NCBI GenBank assembly: GCA_023391725.1
Contig: JAEWAH010000214.1
Span: forward strand, 1 to 13,934
DNA length: 13,934 nucleotides
Direction: 5' to 3'
DNA from: Bacillota bacterium
GTDB taxonomy: Bacteria; Bacillota; Clostridia; Christensenellales; Aristaeellaceae
The position numbers and the translations under genes were made by a program. Below, one piece after another: positions 7,102-13,167 of the stretch (the first letter of the stretch is position 1; each line of letters begins with the position of its first letter). Under the pieces are notes generated by a model. The model worked only from the letters and a program-made list of their open reading frames with translations, had not been told where the DNA came from and did not search any database.

Positions 7102-8031
7102 CTATTCTTCCTCGTCCTCCCCCTCTTCTTCGTCGTCCTCTTCCTGGCTTAAACCCCGGTTCACCTGGGCGCCATCGATGCGGGCGTTGATGAACTTGTC
7201 AAACACCGCGTTGGTATAGCTGGCGTAGATGAAGCGGCTCAAAGAATAGCCGATGAGCACATAATACACGAGAACGCCCAGCACCGCCCACTGCAATTGC
7301 CCCAGGAACATGACCACCGCAAAGGCGATAGCGATGGGTACAAAGGATAGGAGCCTAAGACCCAGGGATTGGGGCAGACGGCCTATGGATAAAAGCAGCG
7401 CATTTCGTATGAGATCGCGGAATTTCAATTTGTATGTAACCATCAAGGGATACATATATATGACTGCCAGGAACCACACTACAACCAGCATGATGGCCAG
7501 CACCTGCGGGATCACGAACAAGGGGGTCTGGGCCGCCATCTGCCCATAGAACATCCAGCAGACGTACAAAATCAGCGGCATCAGGGAAGTGATGAAGGAA
7601 ACAAGCAGCGCCTGCTTCCAGTTCTGCTTGGCCGCATCCTTGAAATCGGCCCAGACGAAAGCATGCTCATCCCTGGCCCAGTTGCGGGTGACATAGCTCA
7701 CCCCCGCGGAAAAAGGCCCGGTAATGGTAATGCAGGGGATCAAAAAGAGCAGCCACGTAAACAGGATGCCCTGGGCCATATCCGCCGTCAGGGCCCCTGT
7801 CTCCTCAGCCTGGGCCGCGCCGGCGTACAGCGCGAAGGCGGAAAACAGCGTGACCAGGATGGCAGGCAAAAAGGGCAGCACATACATAAGGTTCAAGCGC
7901 ATGAGCCCCGCAAAACGGATGCGCAGCATCTCCCAAAAAAGCTGCCATCTGTTCTTGGGCAGATCCTCCTTGCGGTAATCACCCTTGCCGCTCTTGCCAT
8001 AATAGTAGCTGTTCATCATTTTCCCGAACAT
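7102..8031 (-). CDS. DUF624/YesL-like multi-spanning membrane protein with acidic C-terminal tail
   Basis: 309 residues. Hydrophobic segments lie at about 46-70, 88-115, 141-163, 173-198, 227-246 and 248-266, so five or six membrane spans. The stretch around 98-140 (CITITGPFSAGVSYVTRNWA, then a charged loop with FVWADFKDAAKQNWKQAL) is characteristic of DUF624/YesL-type proteins. In other bacteria these often neighbour carbohydrate-uptake genes, but their function is unknown and there is no transporter here. The C-terminal 14 residues are almost all Glu/Asp (from about 296), an unusual tail. The ATG at 8031 follows GAGGAGG by 7 nt. It is transcribed divergently from the ECF sigma gene and precedes the SASP gene by 61 nt. 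Confidence 0.85.
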   Translation of the reverse strand: MFGKMMNSYYYGKSGKGDYRKEDLPKNRWQLFWEMLRIRFAGLMRLNLMYVLPFLPAILVTLFSAFALYAGAAQAEETGALTADMAQGILFTWLLFLIPCITITGPFSAGVSYVTRNWARDEHAFVWADFKDAAKQNWKQALLVSFITSLMPLILYVCWMFYGQMAAQTPLFVIPQVLAIMLVVVWFLAVIYMYPLMVTYKLKFRDLIRNALLLSIGRLPQSLGLRLLSFVPIAIAFAVVMFLGQLQWAVLGVLVYYVLIGYSLSRFIYASYTNAVFDKFINARIDGAQVNRGLSQEEDDEEEGEDEEE

Positions 8032-8066
8032 GCACTTTCCTCCTCACTTTACACCACCGATAGTTC

Positions 8067-8095
8067 ATCATATCATATTTTTTATTAAATTTGAA
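8067..8095 (-). promoter_or_regulatory. Housekeeping-type promoter for the DUF624 gene
   Basis: Minus strand: -35 TTCAAA (8095-8090), 17-nt spacer, -10 TATGAT (8072-8067); 4/6 and 5/6 matches to the sigma-A consensus with ideal spacing. A second TATGAT overlaps at 8077-8072. It is the only AT-rich block in the gap. Predicted start near 8060, leaving a short leader of about 28 nt. Confidence 0.6.
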
Positions 8096-8167
8096 GGCCA
8101 AGCCATCGCCTTTCGCATTTCCTTTGGAAAAAGTAGTCATAACCGCTTCCTTTTGCCCCCGGTTCCA

Positions 8168-8176
8168 TGGTACAAT
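8168..8176 (+). promoter_or_regulatory. Extended -10 promoter for the ECF sigma operon
   Basis: TGgTACAAT is a TGn-extended -10 with a 5/6 hexamer; no good -35 is seen at the right distance. Predicted start is near 8183, giving a leader of about 95 nt to the sigma start. It lies inside the imperfect inverted repeat GGTTC (8161-8165) ... GAACC, which could be an operator. Downstream at 8220-8226 is TGTCGAA, identical to a Spo0A box core. Confidence 0.45.
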
Positions 8177-8277
8177 GAACCGTCCCGCCAGATAGCGCGG
8201 ATGCTGTGCTGCCGGTATTTGTCGAATTAGAAATAATTTTTTTGGCAGTGCAAGAAATGGGAAGGGCGAACCGTTTT

Positions 8278-8829
8278 ATGGACGAAGACCGGAACCTCCC
8301 GACCCCAAGTGACGAACAAGCCGTGCCCGCCCGGGAAATGGACACGGATTACTTCGAGGAACTGTACCGTAAATACGCCACTGACGTGCTTCGGGTCAGC
8401 TACTTTTACTTGGGGGATAGGCAGAAGGCGGAGGATGTGTGCCAGGACGTATTTGTCCGGCTGATCACAAACGCCCCCGTCATCACCGAAGGCCGGGAGA
8501 AGGCTTGGCTTCTAAAAGTGGCGCTGAACAGGTGCCGGGATCTTTGGCGCGCCGCATGGGTGCGCCGTGTGGTGCTGGGCACGCCTGCCTTTGAACTCAT
8601 CCCGGGGCCGGACGATATTGGAAGGTTTACAGACAAGGCGGAAGTGATGGATGCCATCCACCAGCTGCCTGCCAGTTTTAAGGAAGTCATACTGCTGCAT
8701 TACTACCAGGGATTTGGCATTGCGGAGATCGCGCAGATGATGGATCTGCCGGAGGGGACCATCTCCAGCCGCCTGTCCCGGGGGAGAAAAAAATTGGAGA
8801 GCATCCTGAAAGGAGGCGATGCCCGGTGA
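8278..8829 (+). CDS. ECF-type sigma-70 family RNA polymerase sigma factor
   Basis: 183 residues from the chosen start. Region 2 spans about 24-90, with DYFEELYRKYATDVLRVSY and the core-binding AEDVCQDVFVRL. Region 4 spans about 125-176, with LPASFKEVILLHYYQGFGIA and the helix-turn-helix IAQMMDLPEGTISSRLSRGR. There is no region 1.1 or 3, as in extracytoplasmic-function sigma factors. These redirect RNA polymerase to a small regulon when an anti-sigma factor releases them. The start is uncertain: ATG 8278 has AAGGG about 13 nt upstream; 8206 and 8257 lack a ribosome-binding site, and 8338 (MDTDYFEEL) is possible. Its stop overlaps the next start (GTGA), implying translational coupling with the membrane protein that follows. 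Confidence 0.92.
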   Translation: MDEDRNLPTPSDEQAVPAREMDTDYFEELYRKYATDVLRVSYFYLGDRQKAEDVCQDVFVRLITNAPVITEGREKAWLLKVALNRCRDLWRAAWVRRVVLGTPAFELIPGPDDIGRFTDKAEVMDAIHQLPASFKEVILLHYYQGFGIAEIAQMMDLPEGTISSRLSRGRKKLESILKGGDAR

Positions 8830-9788
8830 GACGTATGGAAGACCTGCCCCTGATGGCAGAAGAAGCCTTGGGCGGTTTGACAGCCGGGCAAGACCTGAAG
8901 CTGCGCATACGAAAGGCGGCGAGGTCTGGCTTAAAGCCCGCCGCAAGAAATCTGTTCCGTCCTGCGGCTGCGCTGGCTATGGCGGGGGCTCTTGTGCTCC
9001 TGGTGGCCGCGGGCAGCCTGCTGATCCCCGGCGTGACCGGGCCGGGCGCGAATCCCGCGGATGGCAATAACATATTTAACAGCCTTCCGGCGGGGCAGTC
9101 TACGGGCCAGCCCTTTGCAGCCCGGGCCTTACTGGATGTTCCTCCGGGAAGCATCACCTTGATGGCGGGGGAAAACAACCCGGAGTTCCGCAGCATCTGG
9201 GCGCCGCTTAGGGGCGGCAGCTTTCCCCTTATCGGGGTGAATGGCAAGTTCTACCGGCTCATGCAAAACCCCTCCAGCATCCCCCAAAACCTCTTGGGCC
9301 AGGATCTGGGCCAAGTATCCGAATTTACGGATGAACCCGCGCTTGCGGACTTCAGCCAGATCATCAGCAATGTTGTGAACCAGGGTGAAACCGTCTACGC
9401 CGTCGCCGGCATGGACAGCGCCATGGTGGTCGCCCCGGTAGACGGGCAGCTGCGGGCCTTCCAGCGGGTATCCTTTGCCAACAACGCCGTCATCGGCCCG
9501 GAATCCCTTTGGGACACCTTGGGCGCAGGCGTAGGCGTGGTGGGTCTGGAGCTTTCGGGCGTGGGCACCGTCACGGACCCCGGCGCTGCCTCCAGTCTCG
9601 TGGATACTCTTTTGAGCAGTGCTTCCTTTAGCAGCGCTGCGGGCCGGGATTCCAGCGGCCAGTCGCTGCTCATCGCGCTTTCCAACGGCCTGACCGTGCA
9701 AATGCTGGTGAAAAACGATACCCTTTCCGCATGCGGCTCCTGGTCCTGCCCCGAGTTCTTTGAAGCTTTCCAAAATGCAGTAAATTGA
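8826..9788 (+). CDS. Single-pass membrane protein, probable regulator (anti-sigma-like) of the ECF sigma factor
   Basis: 320 residues: a short basic cytoplasmic part (1-46), one transmembrane helix (about 47-68, rich in A/L/V), then a roughly 250-residue outer domain of unrecognised family. The GTG start at 8826 overlaps the sigma stop by 4 nt and has AAAGGAGG about 10 nt upstream; ATG 8835 is an alternative. Coupling to an ECF sigma gene plus one membrane span suggests an anti-sigma factor, but the cytoplasmic part has no HxxxCxxC zinc motif and is shorter than a standard anti-sigma domain. The outer domain has repeated beta-like segments (VYAVAGMDSAMVVAPVDG, AFQRVSFANN, VGLELSGVGTV) and ends in CGSWSCPEFFEAF, whose cysteines (C303, C308) could form a disulfide. 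It might instead be the sensor, or a target of the sigma factor. Confidence 0.8.
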   Translation: MRRMEDLPLMAEEALGGLTAGQDLKLRIRKAARSGLKPAARNLFRPAAALAMAGALVLLVAAGSLLIPGVTGPGANPADGNNIFNSLPAGQSTGQPFAARALLDVPPGSITLMAGENNPEFRSIWAPLRGGSFPLIGVNGKFYRLMQNPSSIPQNLLGQDLGQVSEFTDEPALADFSQIISNVVNQGETVYAVAGMDSAMVVAPVDGQLRAFQRVSFANNAVIGPESLWDTLGAGVGVVGLELSGVGTVTDPGAASSLVDTLLSSASFSSAAGRDSSGQSLLIALSNGLTVQMLVKNDTLSACGSWSCPEFFEAFQNAVN

Positions 9789-9804
9789 TTCACCCAAGCG
9801 ACAG

Positions 9805-9842
9805 ACGCCGACTCTTTTAATACAAAGAGCCGGCGTTTTTTT
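9805..9842 (+). terminator. Rho-independent terminator of the ECF sigma operon
   Basis: Stem ACGCCGACTCTTT (9805-9817) pairs with AAAGAGCCGGCGT (9824-9836), 13 bp with one mismatch, loop of 6 nt, followed by a run of seven T. It ends the sigma/membrane-protein unit 17 nt after the stop codon and insulates spo0A. Confidence 0.93.
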
Positions 9843-9956
9843 CGATTTTGGGATCTTATGCGCGCGCCGCAGCTGTTACAACAATTCGCAGATTCCGGGG
9901 CGTATCGTGTAAAATTATCACTTCTTATGTCTGATAACCCTTTTTTTTAGCAAAAG

Positions 9957-9986
9957 TTACCACAGCCATTCTTATTGTGCTATAAT
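9957..9986 (+). promoter_or_regulatory. Extended -10 promoter of spo0A
   Basis: The -10 is a perfect TATAAT (9981-9986) preceded by TGc (extended -10), with a 4/6 -35 TTACCA (9957-9962) at 18-nt spacing. The predicted start near 9993 leaves a leader of about 100 nt. TTATCA-type motifs flank it (TTATCA 9915, inverted TGATAA 9932, TTATCA 10008). RNMGAAT-like AGCGAAT at 10041-10047 resembles a sigma-H -10, but I see no matching -35. Confidence 0.65.
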
Positions 9987-10095
9987 GCTGGCATATTAAC
10001 GTAATTTTTATCACGTCGCCCCATATTTGCATATTATTTAAGCGAATACGGCAATTTCTTGTGAAGGCTACAAATGAATAGGGAGGCATTGGCAG

Positions 10096-10869
10096 ATGGA
10101 TGGCATTCGCGTACTCATTGTGGACGATAATGCGGAACTGCGCAGAACGTTAGCGGATTTCCTCAACAAGCAGGAGGGGATCAGTGTTGTTGCCCAGGCG
10201 TCCAACGGCATGGAAGCGCTACAGCAGCTGTCGGAACAGCCGGTGGATATCCTGTTGATGGATATTATCATGCCGCAGATGGACGGTTACGCCCTTCTGG
10301 AGGAGCTGCGCCGCAGGCCCTTGGAGCCCATGCCCCAGGTGATCGTGCTCACAGCGCTGGGCCGGGATGATTTTATCATGCGGGCGGTGGAACTGGGCGC
10401 CCGGTATTACATGGTCAAGCCCTTTGAGGTGCAGGTGCTGGCTGCCAGGATCCGGGAAGTGGCCGGGCAGCCGATCAAGAGCCTGGAGCCTGTGCGCGTG
10501 GGTACGGTCGGCCATGGCCAATCACTTGACGAGCGGCTGTCCAGCCTGTTTTTGACCATCGGTATCCCCGCCCATATCAAGGGGTACCAATTCCTTAGGG
10601 AAGCGGTAAAGATGGTCATCGATAACCCCGACGTGATCAACCGCATCACCAAGGAGTTGTACCCGGGCATCGGACGCCGATTCAACACCACCGCCAGCAA
10701 GGTAGAGCGGGCCATCCGCCACGCCATCGAGGTGGCCTGGAGCCGCGGACGCATCGAGACGCTGAACCGCGCCTTCGGCTGCAAGGTAGCCTCCAAGGAA
10801 GATAAACCTACAAACGGAGAGTTTGTGGCGATGATCGCCGACAAATTGTCCATGGAGCGGTCGGCGTAA
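10096..10869 (+). CDS. spo0A: Spo0A, master regulator of sporulation entry
   Basis: 257 residues, close to the usual 260-275. The receiver domain (about 1-125) has the acidic pair D10/D11, phospho-acceptor D56 (LLMDIIMP), T86 and K108 (YYMVKPF). After a linker, the DNA-binding effector domain (about 146-257) carries the Spo0A hallmarks IGIPAHIKGYQFLREAV and SKVERAIRHAIEVAW with the recognition helix. Phosphorylated Spo0A binds TGTCGAA boxes and switches on early sporulation genes while repressing growth-phase genes. One oddity: TTAS replaces the nearly invariant TTPS just before VERAIRHAIEVAW. The ATG at 10096 has GGGAGG 9 nt upstream. It stands alone between two terminators; the usual upstream neighbour spoIVB is absent. 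Downstream is sipL. Confidence 0.98.
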   Translation: MDGIRVLIVDDNAELRRTLADFLNKQEGISVVAQASNGMEALQQLSEQPVDILLMDIIMPQMDGYALLEELRRRPLEPMPQVIVLTALGRDDFIMRAVELGARYYMVKPFEVQVLAARIREVAGQPIKSLEPVRVGTVGHGQSLDERLSSLFLTIGIPAHIKGYQFLREAVKMVIDNPDVINRITKELYPGIGRRFNTTASKVERAIRHAIEVAWSRGRIETLNRAFGCKVASKEDKPTNGEFVAMIADKLSMERSA

Positions 10870-10895
10870 AAAAATAGGATCGTGCATAGGCACAC

Positions 10896-10930
10896 AGGCA
10901 GGGTCGCAATCATAGCGGCCCTGCCTTTTT
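10896..10930 (+). terminator. Rho-independent terminator of spo0A
   Basis: Stem AGGCAGGGTCGC (10896-10907) pairs with GCGGCCCTGCCT (10915-10926), 12 bp with one G-U pair, 7-nt loop, then a run of five to six T. It lies 26 nt after the spo0A stop. Confidence 0.93.
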
Positions 10931-11010
10931 CATATGTAAAGATGAAATTCATTCACTAAAAGTGTATTTCAAGAACAAGAGATATCATTTTCCTGAAATT
11001 CCGCGCATAT

Positions 11011-11035
11011 GCATCACCAGATTGATGCAATCTGG
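11011..11035 (+). promoter_or_regulatory. Mutually exclusive hairpins next to the sipL ribosome-binding site
   Basis: Two perfect inverted repeats overlap: GCATCA (11011-11016) with TGATGC (11023-11028), and CCAGATTG (11017-11024) with CAATCTGG (11028-11035) around an ATG loop. The second ends in the GG that begins the ribosome-binding site GGGAGGG (11034-11040). They cannot form together. This could be an RNA switch or, as DNA, an operator for a dimeric regulator. Confidence 0.5.
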
Positions 11036-11049
11036 GAGGGACAACAAAT

Positions 11050-12582
11050 ATGGAATTACGGATATTGCGCGAAAACGTGGAGCTGGAAAGGCTGGTGGGC
11101 AGCGGGAAAGGGCAGGCGTCGGTAGAAGGGGAAATCACCCTGCCCGGCGGGCTGCGGGAAGAGGCCCATGTGCTGCAAACCGGCGCCATGATGGTGATCA
11201 CCGGAACGGAAGCGTTGTCCGACCGGGTCGCCATCGAGGGGCGGGTAGTCTTCCATGTGCTGTATACCCAGGGCGACCCTACCAAGATATCCGCCCTGGA
11301 AGCCGCCACGGAATTCAGCCATGCCATTGAGGTCAAAGATGCGGCCCCCCGGATGATTGCCCAGGCAGGCGGCCAGGTGGAACACGCGGAGGCAGCAGCC
11401 TATAACGGCCGGCTGTCGCTGCGGGGCGTCCTGGCATTGGAAGCGCGGGTGCTATCCGCCGCTCCGGCGGGGGTAGTCACCGGCGTTACGGACGTACCCG
11501 GCCTGGAAGGGCTCAGCCAGACGCTTTCCCTCCAGCGCACTGTTGGGGAAGGCTCGGCGGAAACGCTGCTCCGGGAGGAATTCGACCTGGCCAAGGGGCT
11601 TGATGTGCGGGAGACGCTGTACGGCACCGCCCAGGCCATGGTACAGGAGGTGTCCGGAGGCGAGGGCAAGGCCAATGTTTCCGGCACGGTGCAGCTGGAA
11701 GTCTATCACGCATCAAACCTGCCCTCCCGGCCCTTGGTACTCACCAGGCACACCCTGCCCTTTGAACAGGCAGTGGACCTGGGCGGCCAGCGGGGCGATC
11801 TTTTGACCGGAAAAGTCGCGGTCAAGGATGTGGCGGTGCTCTCCCAGGACGGGGGCGAGGAAGGTAGGATCCTTCGGGCGGAGGTGCTCTTGGCTGTGTC
11901 CGCCTCGGCGGACAAGAGGGAGACCGCCACCGTATGGAAGGACGCCTACACCACGAAGGGCGAAGCCTTGAGCCTGGCGGTCAAACCCCTTTCCTACCGG
12001 GTGGGCAACGCCAGGTTCCAAACCGCGGAGAGCGGCAAGCTGATGATCATGCTTCCGGACGGCAGCCCACCAGCCCGGACCATCCTGGCGGGATTCGCCC
12101 GGCCCATCCTCACCGATTGGGAGCAGATCGGCGGGCGCTTGAACGCCGAGGGCCTGTTGGAAGTAACTCTTTTGTATATGACTGATGATTCGGATGTCCC
12201 TGTAGCCGTCAACCAGGAGGAGCCCTTCAAGGTGGCTTTCGCCTGCGAGGCGGAGGCGGGCGACTGGCTGACGCTGGAGGCCGGGAACATCGATGTGACG
12301 GGCATTACCAGCGACCGGGTGGAGATGAAGTACATCCTGCGCATGAACGTGGATGGCAGCCGCCGGGAAGACGCAAAGATCGTCACCGACGTGAAGGCTC
12401 AGGACGCAGCCATCCCCACCGGCGGGATCAGTCTTTACTTCGCGCAGCCTGGGGACACCCTATGGGATATTGCCAAGCGCTACAGGGTGCCCAGGCAGCA
12501 ATTAATCAACCTGAACCCGTCGCTTGTGGATGGCGATGTGAATGCGGGCACGGGCGTGGTAGTGTGGAGGCGCGATGCTTAA
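11050..12582 (+). CDS. sipL: SipL-like spore coat morphogenesis protein (DUF3794 modules plus LysM)
   Basis: 510 residues, very close to the roughly 520 of Clostridioides difficile SipL. Three beta-rich DUF3794/SPOCS-type modules are suggested at about 35-140, 175-300 and 340-440, recurring as 'sGxv.l.VlY...' (AIEGRVVFHVLYTQGD, VSGTVQLEVYHAS, NAEGLLEVTLLYMTDD). The C-terminal LysM (461-506) has YFAQPGDTLWDIAKRYRV and QQLINLNP. In C. difficile, SipL binds the coat ATPase SpoIVA through its LysM and helps encase the forespore in coat; it is made in the mother cell under sigma-E. No convincing sigma-E promoter was found here. The ATG at 11050 has GGAGGG about 10 nt upstream. It lies 180 nt after spo0A, separated by a terminator. 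Other DUF3794 proteins (SpoVID-like) are alternatives, but the C-terminal LysM favours SipL. Confidence 0.88.
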   Translation: MELRILRENVELERLVGSGKGQASVEGEITLPGGLREEAHVLQTGAMMVITGTEALSDRVAIEGRVVFHVLYTQGDPTKISALEAATEFSHAIEVKDAAPRMIAQAGGQVEHAEAAAYNGRLSLRGVLALEARVLSAAPAGVVTGVTDVPGLEGLSQTLSLQRTVGEGSAETLLREEFDLAKGLDVRETLYGTAQAMVQEVSGGEGKANVSGTVQLEVYHASNLPSRPLVLTRHTLPFEQAVDLGGQRGDLLTGKVAVKDVAVLSQDGGEEGRILRAEVLLAVSASADKRETATVWKDAYTTKGEALSLAVKPLSYRVGNARFQTAESGKLMIMLPDGSPPARTILAGFARPILTDWEQIGGRLNAEGLLEVTLLYMTDDSDVPVAVNQEEPFKVAFACEAEAGDWLTLEAGNIDVTGITSDRVEMKYILRMNVDGSRREDAKIVTDVKAQDAAIPTGGISLYFAQPGDTLWDIAKRYRVPRQQLINLNPSLVDGDVNAGTGVVVWRRDA

Positions 12583-12583
12583 T

Positions 12584-12662
12584 CTTTGCACGATTCACTT
12601 GTATGTCAAAAGGGCGGGGAAAATCCCAACCCTTTTGCATACGGCCAATGAATCATGCAAGG
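12584..12662 (+). terminator. Long imperfect hairpin just after sipL (possible terminator or RNA element)
   Basis: Paired blocks nest about one loop (12619-12624): 12584-12590 with 12656-12662, 12592-12597 with 12649-12654 (GATTCA/TGAATC), 12601-12605 with 12638-12642 (GTATG/CATAC), 12608-12614 with 12630-12636 (AAAAGGG/CCCTTTT), and GGG 12616-12618 with CCC 12625-12627. That makes about 28 base pairs. The outer stem has no T-run after it, but the inner AAAAGGG/CCCTTTT stem ends in TTTT and could terminate sipL. It starts 2 nt after the stop codon. Confidence 0.55.
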
Positions 12663-12671
12663 TGACCCGCA

Positions 12672-12883
12672 CCTGCCCAATCCTTTCAACAGGCTGGGCA
12701 GGGCGCTTATAAACGAGGGAGGGCTTTTGCCCTCCCTCGCTGCTCCCGCCGGGGAGTGTAAGGGATGGATATTCATTCAAGCCTGCCGTAGGGCGGGGGC
12801 TTGCCCCCGCCGTAAAAAAGCGCCCTATTGTATGGTTTCGGCATTGCAGATGGATGAACCGGGGCGGGGGTGAGCCCCCGCCC
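12672..12883. repeat. Cluster of GC-rich palindromes in the sipL-gerAB gap
   Basis: Four perfect inverted repeats stand in a row: CCTGCCCA/TGGGCAGG (12672-12702, 15-nt loop), CGAGGGAGGGC tttt GCCCTCCCTCG (12714-12739), GGCGGGGGC tt GCCCCCGCC (12792-12811) and GGGCGGGGG tgag CCCCCGCCC (12862-12883). The last two share almost the same arm and bracket about 50 bp, as in a short mobile repeat; such GC palindromes are common between clostridial genes from memory. None has a terminal T-run. The rest of the gap, 12884-13076, shows no coding signal or clear element beyond a possible TACAAT at 13037-13042. Confidence 0.65.
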
Positions 12884-13076
12884 AATTTCGTCGGTAGATA
12901 TTTCACATTTCATAGCGTTTGCGTCCCGCATCGCACGGACACACAGTGTACGCTCCGCCCTCCTGTATCAGGTCGTACATGCTGTGTCTGATCAACAGAC
13001 GCCCGCACAACTGACCGACGATCACTGATGCCCCTATACAATATACGTGCTTCTTGACGCAATGGATCTAGCCTTT

Positions 13077-13167
13077 TGTGCAACGCTCCTCCCCCATTTT
13101 TCTTCTTGGCATACGCGAAGGGGAAACGGCAAAGAATACCTTTCATCCAGAAAGAGGAGCGTGCACA
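13077..13167 (+). promoter_or_regulatory. Leader hairpin sequestering the GerAB-like gene's Shine-Dalgarno
   Basis: TGTGCA-a-CGCTCCTC (13077-13091) is complementary to GAGGAGCGTGCACA (13154-13167): 14 bp with a single bulged A, closing a 62-nt loop. The right arm contains the ribosome-binding site AGAGGAG and ends directly before the GTG start at 13168. If the leader is transcribed from upstream of 13077, the stem would hide the ribosome-binding site. Small pairings inside the loop (CCCC 13092-13095 with GGGG 13120-13123, CTTC with GAAG) may help fold it. Confidence 0.55.

Noticed and set aside
10021..10080. Sigma-H promoter for spo0A
   Set aside because: AGCGAAT at 10041 fits the -10, but no AGGA-type -35 lies 11-12 nt upstream, so it is noted only in passing.
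10931..11049. Sigma-E promoter for sipL
   Set aside because: CATATGCA at 11006 is the nearest -10 candidate but matches poorly, and no ATATT-like -35 sits at 13-15 nt.
12672..12883. CRISPR-like array
   Set aside because: The repeats are different palindromes with unequal spacing, not identical direct repeats with unique spacers, and no cas genes are present.
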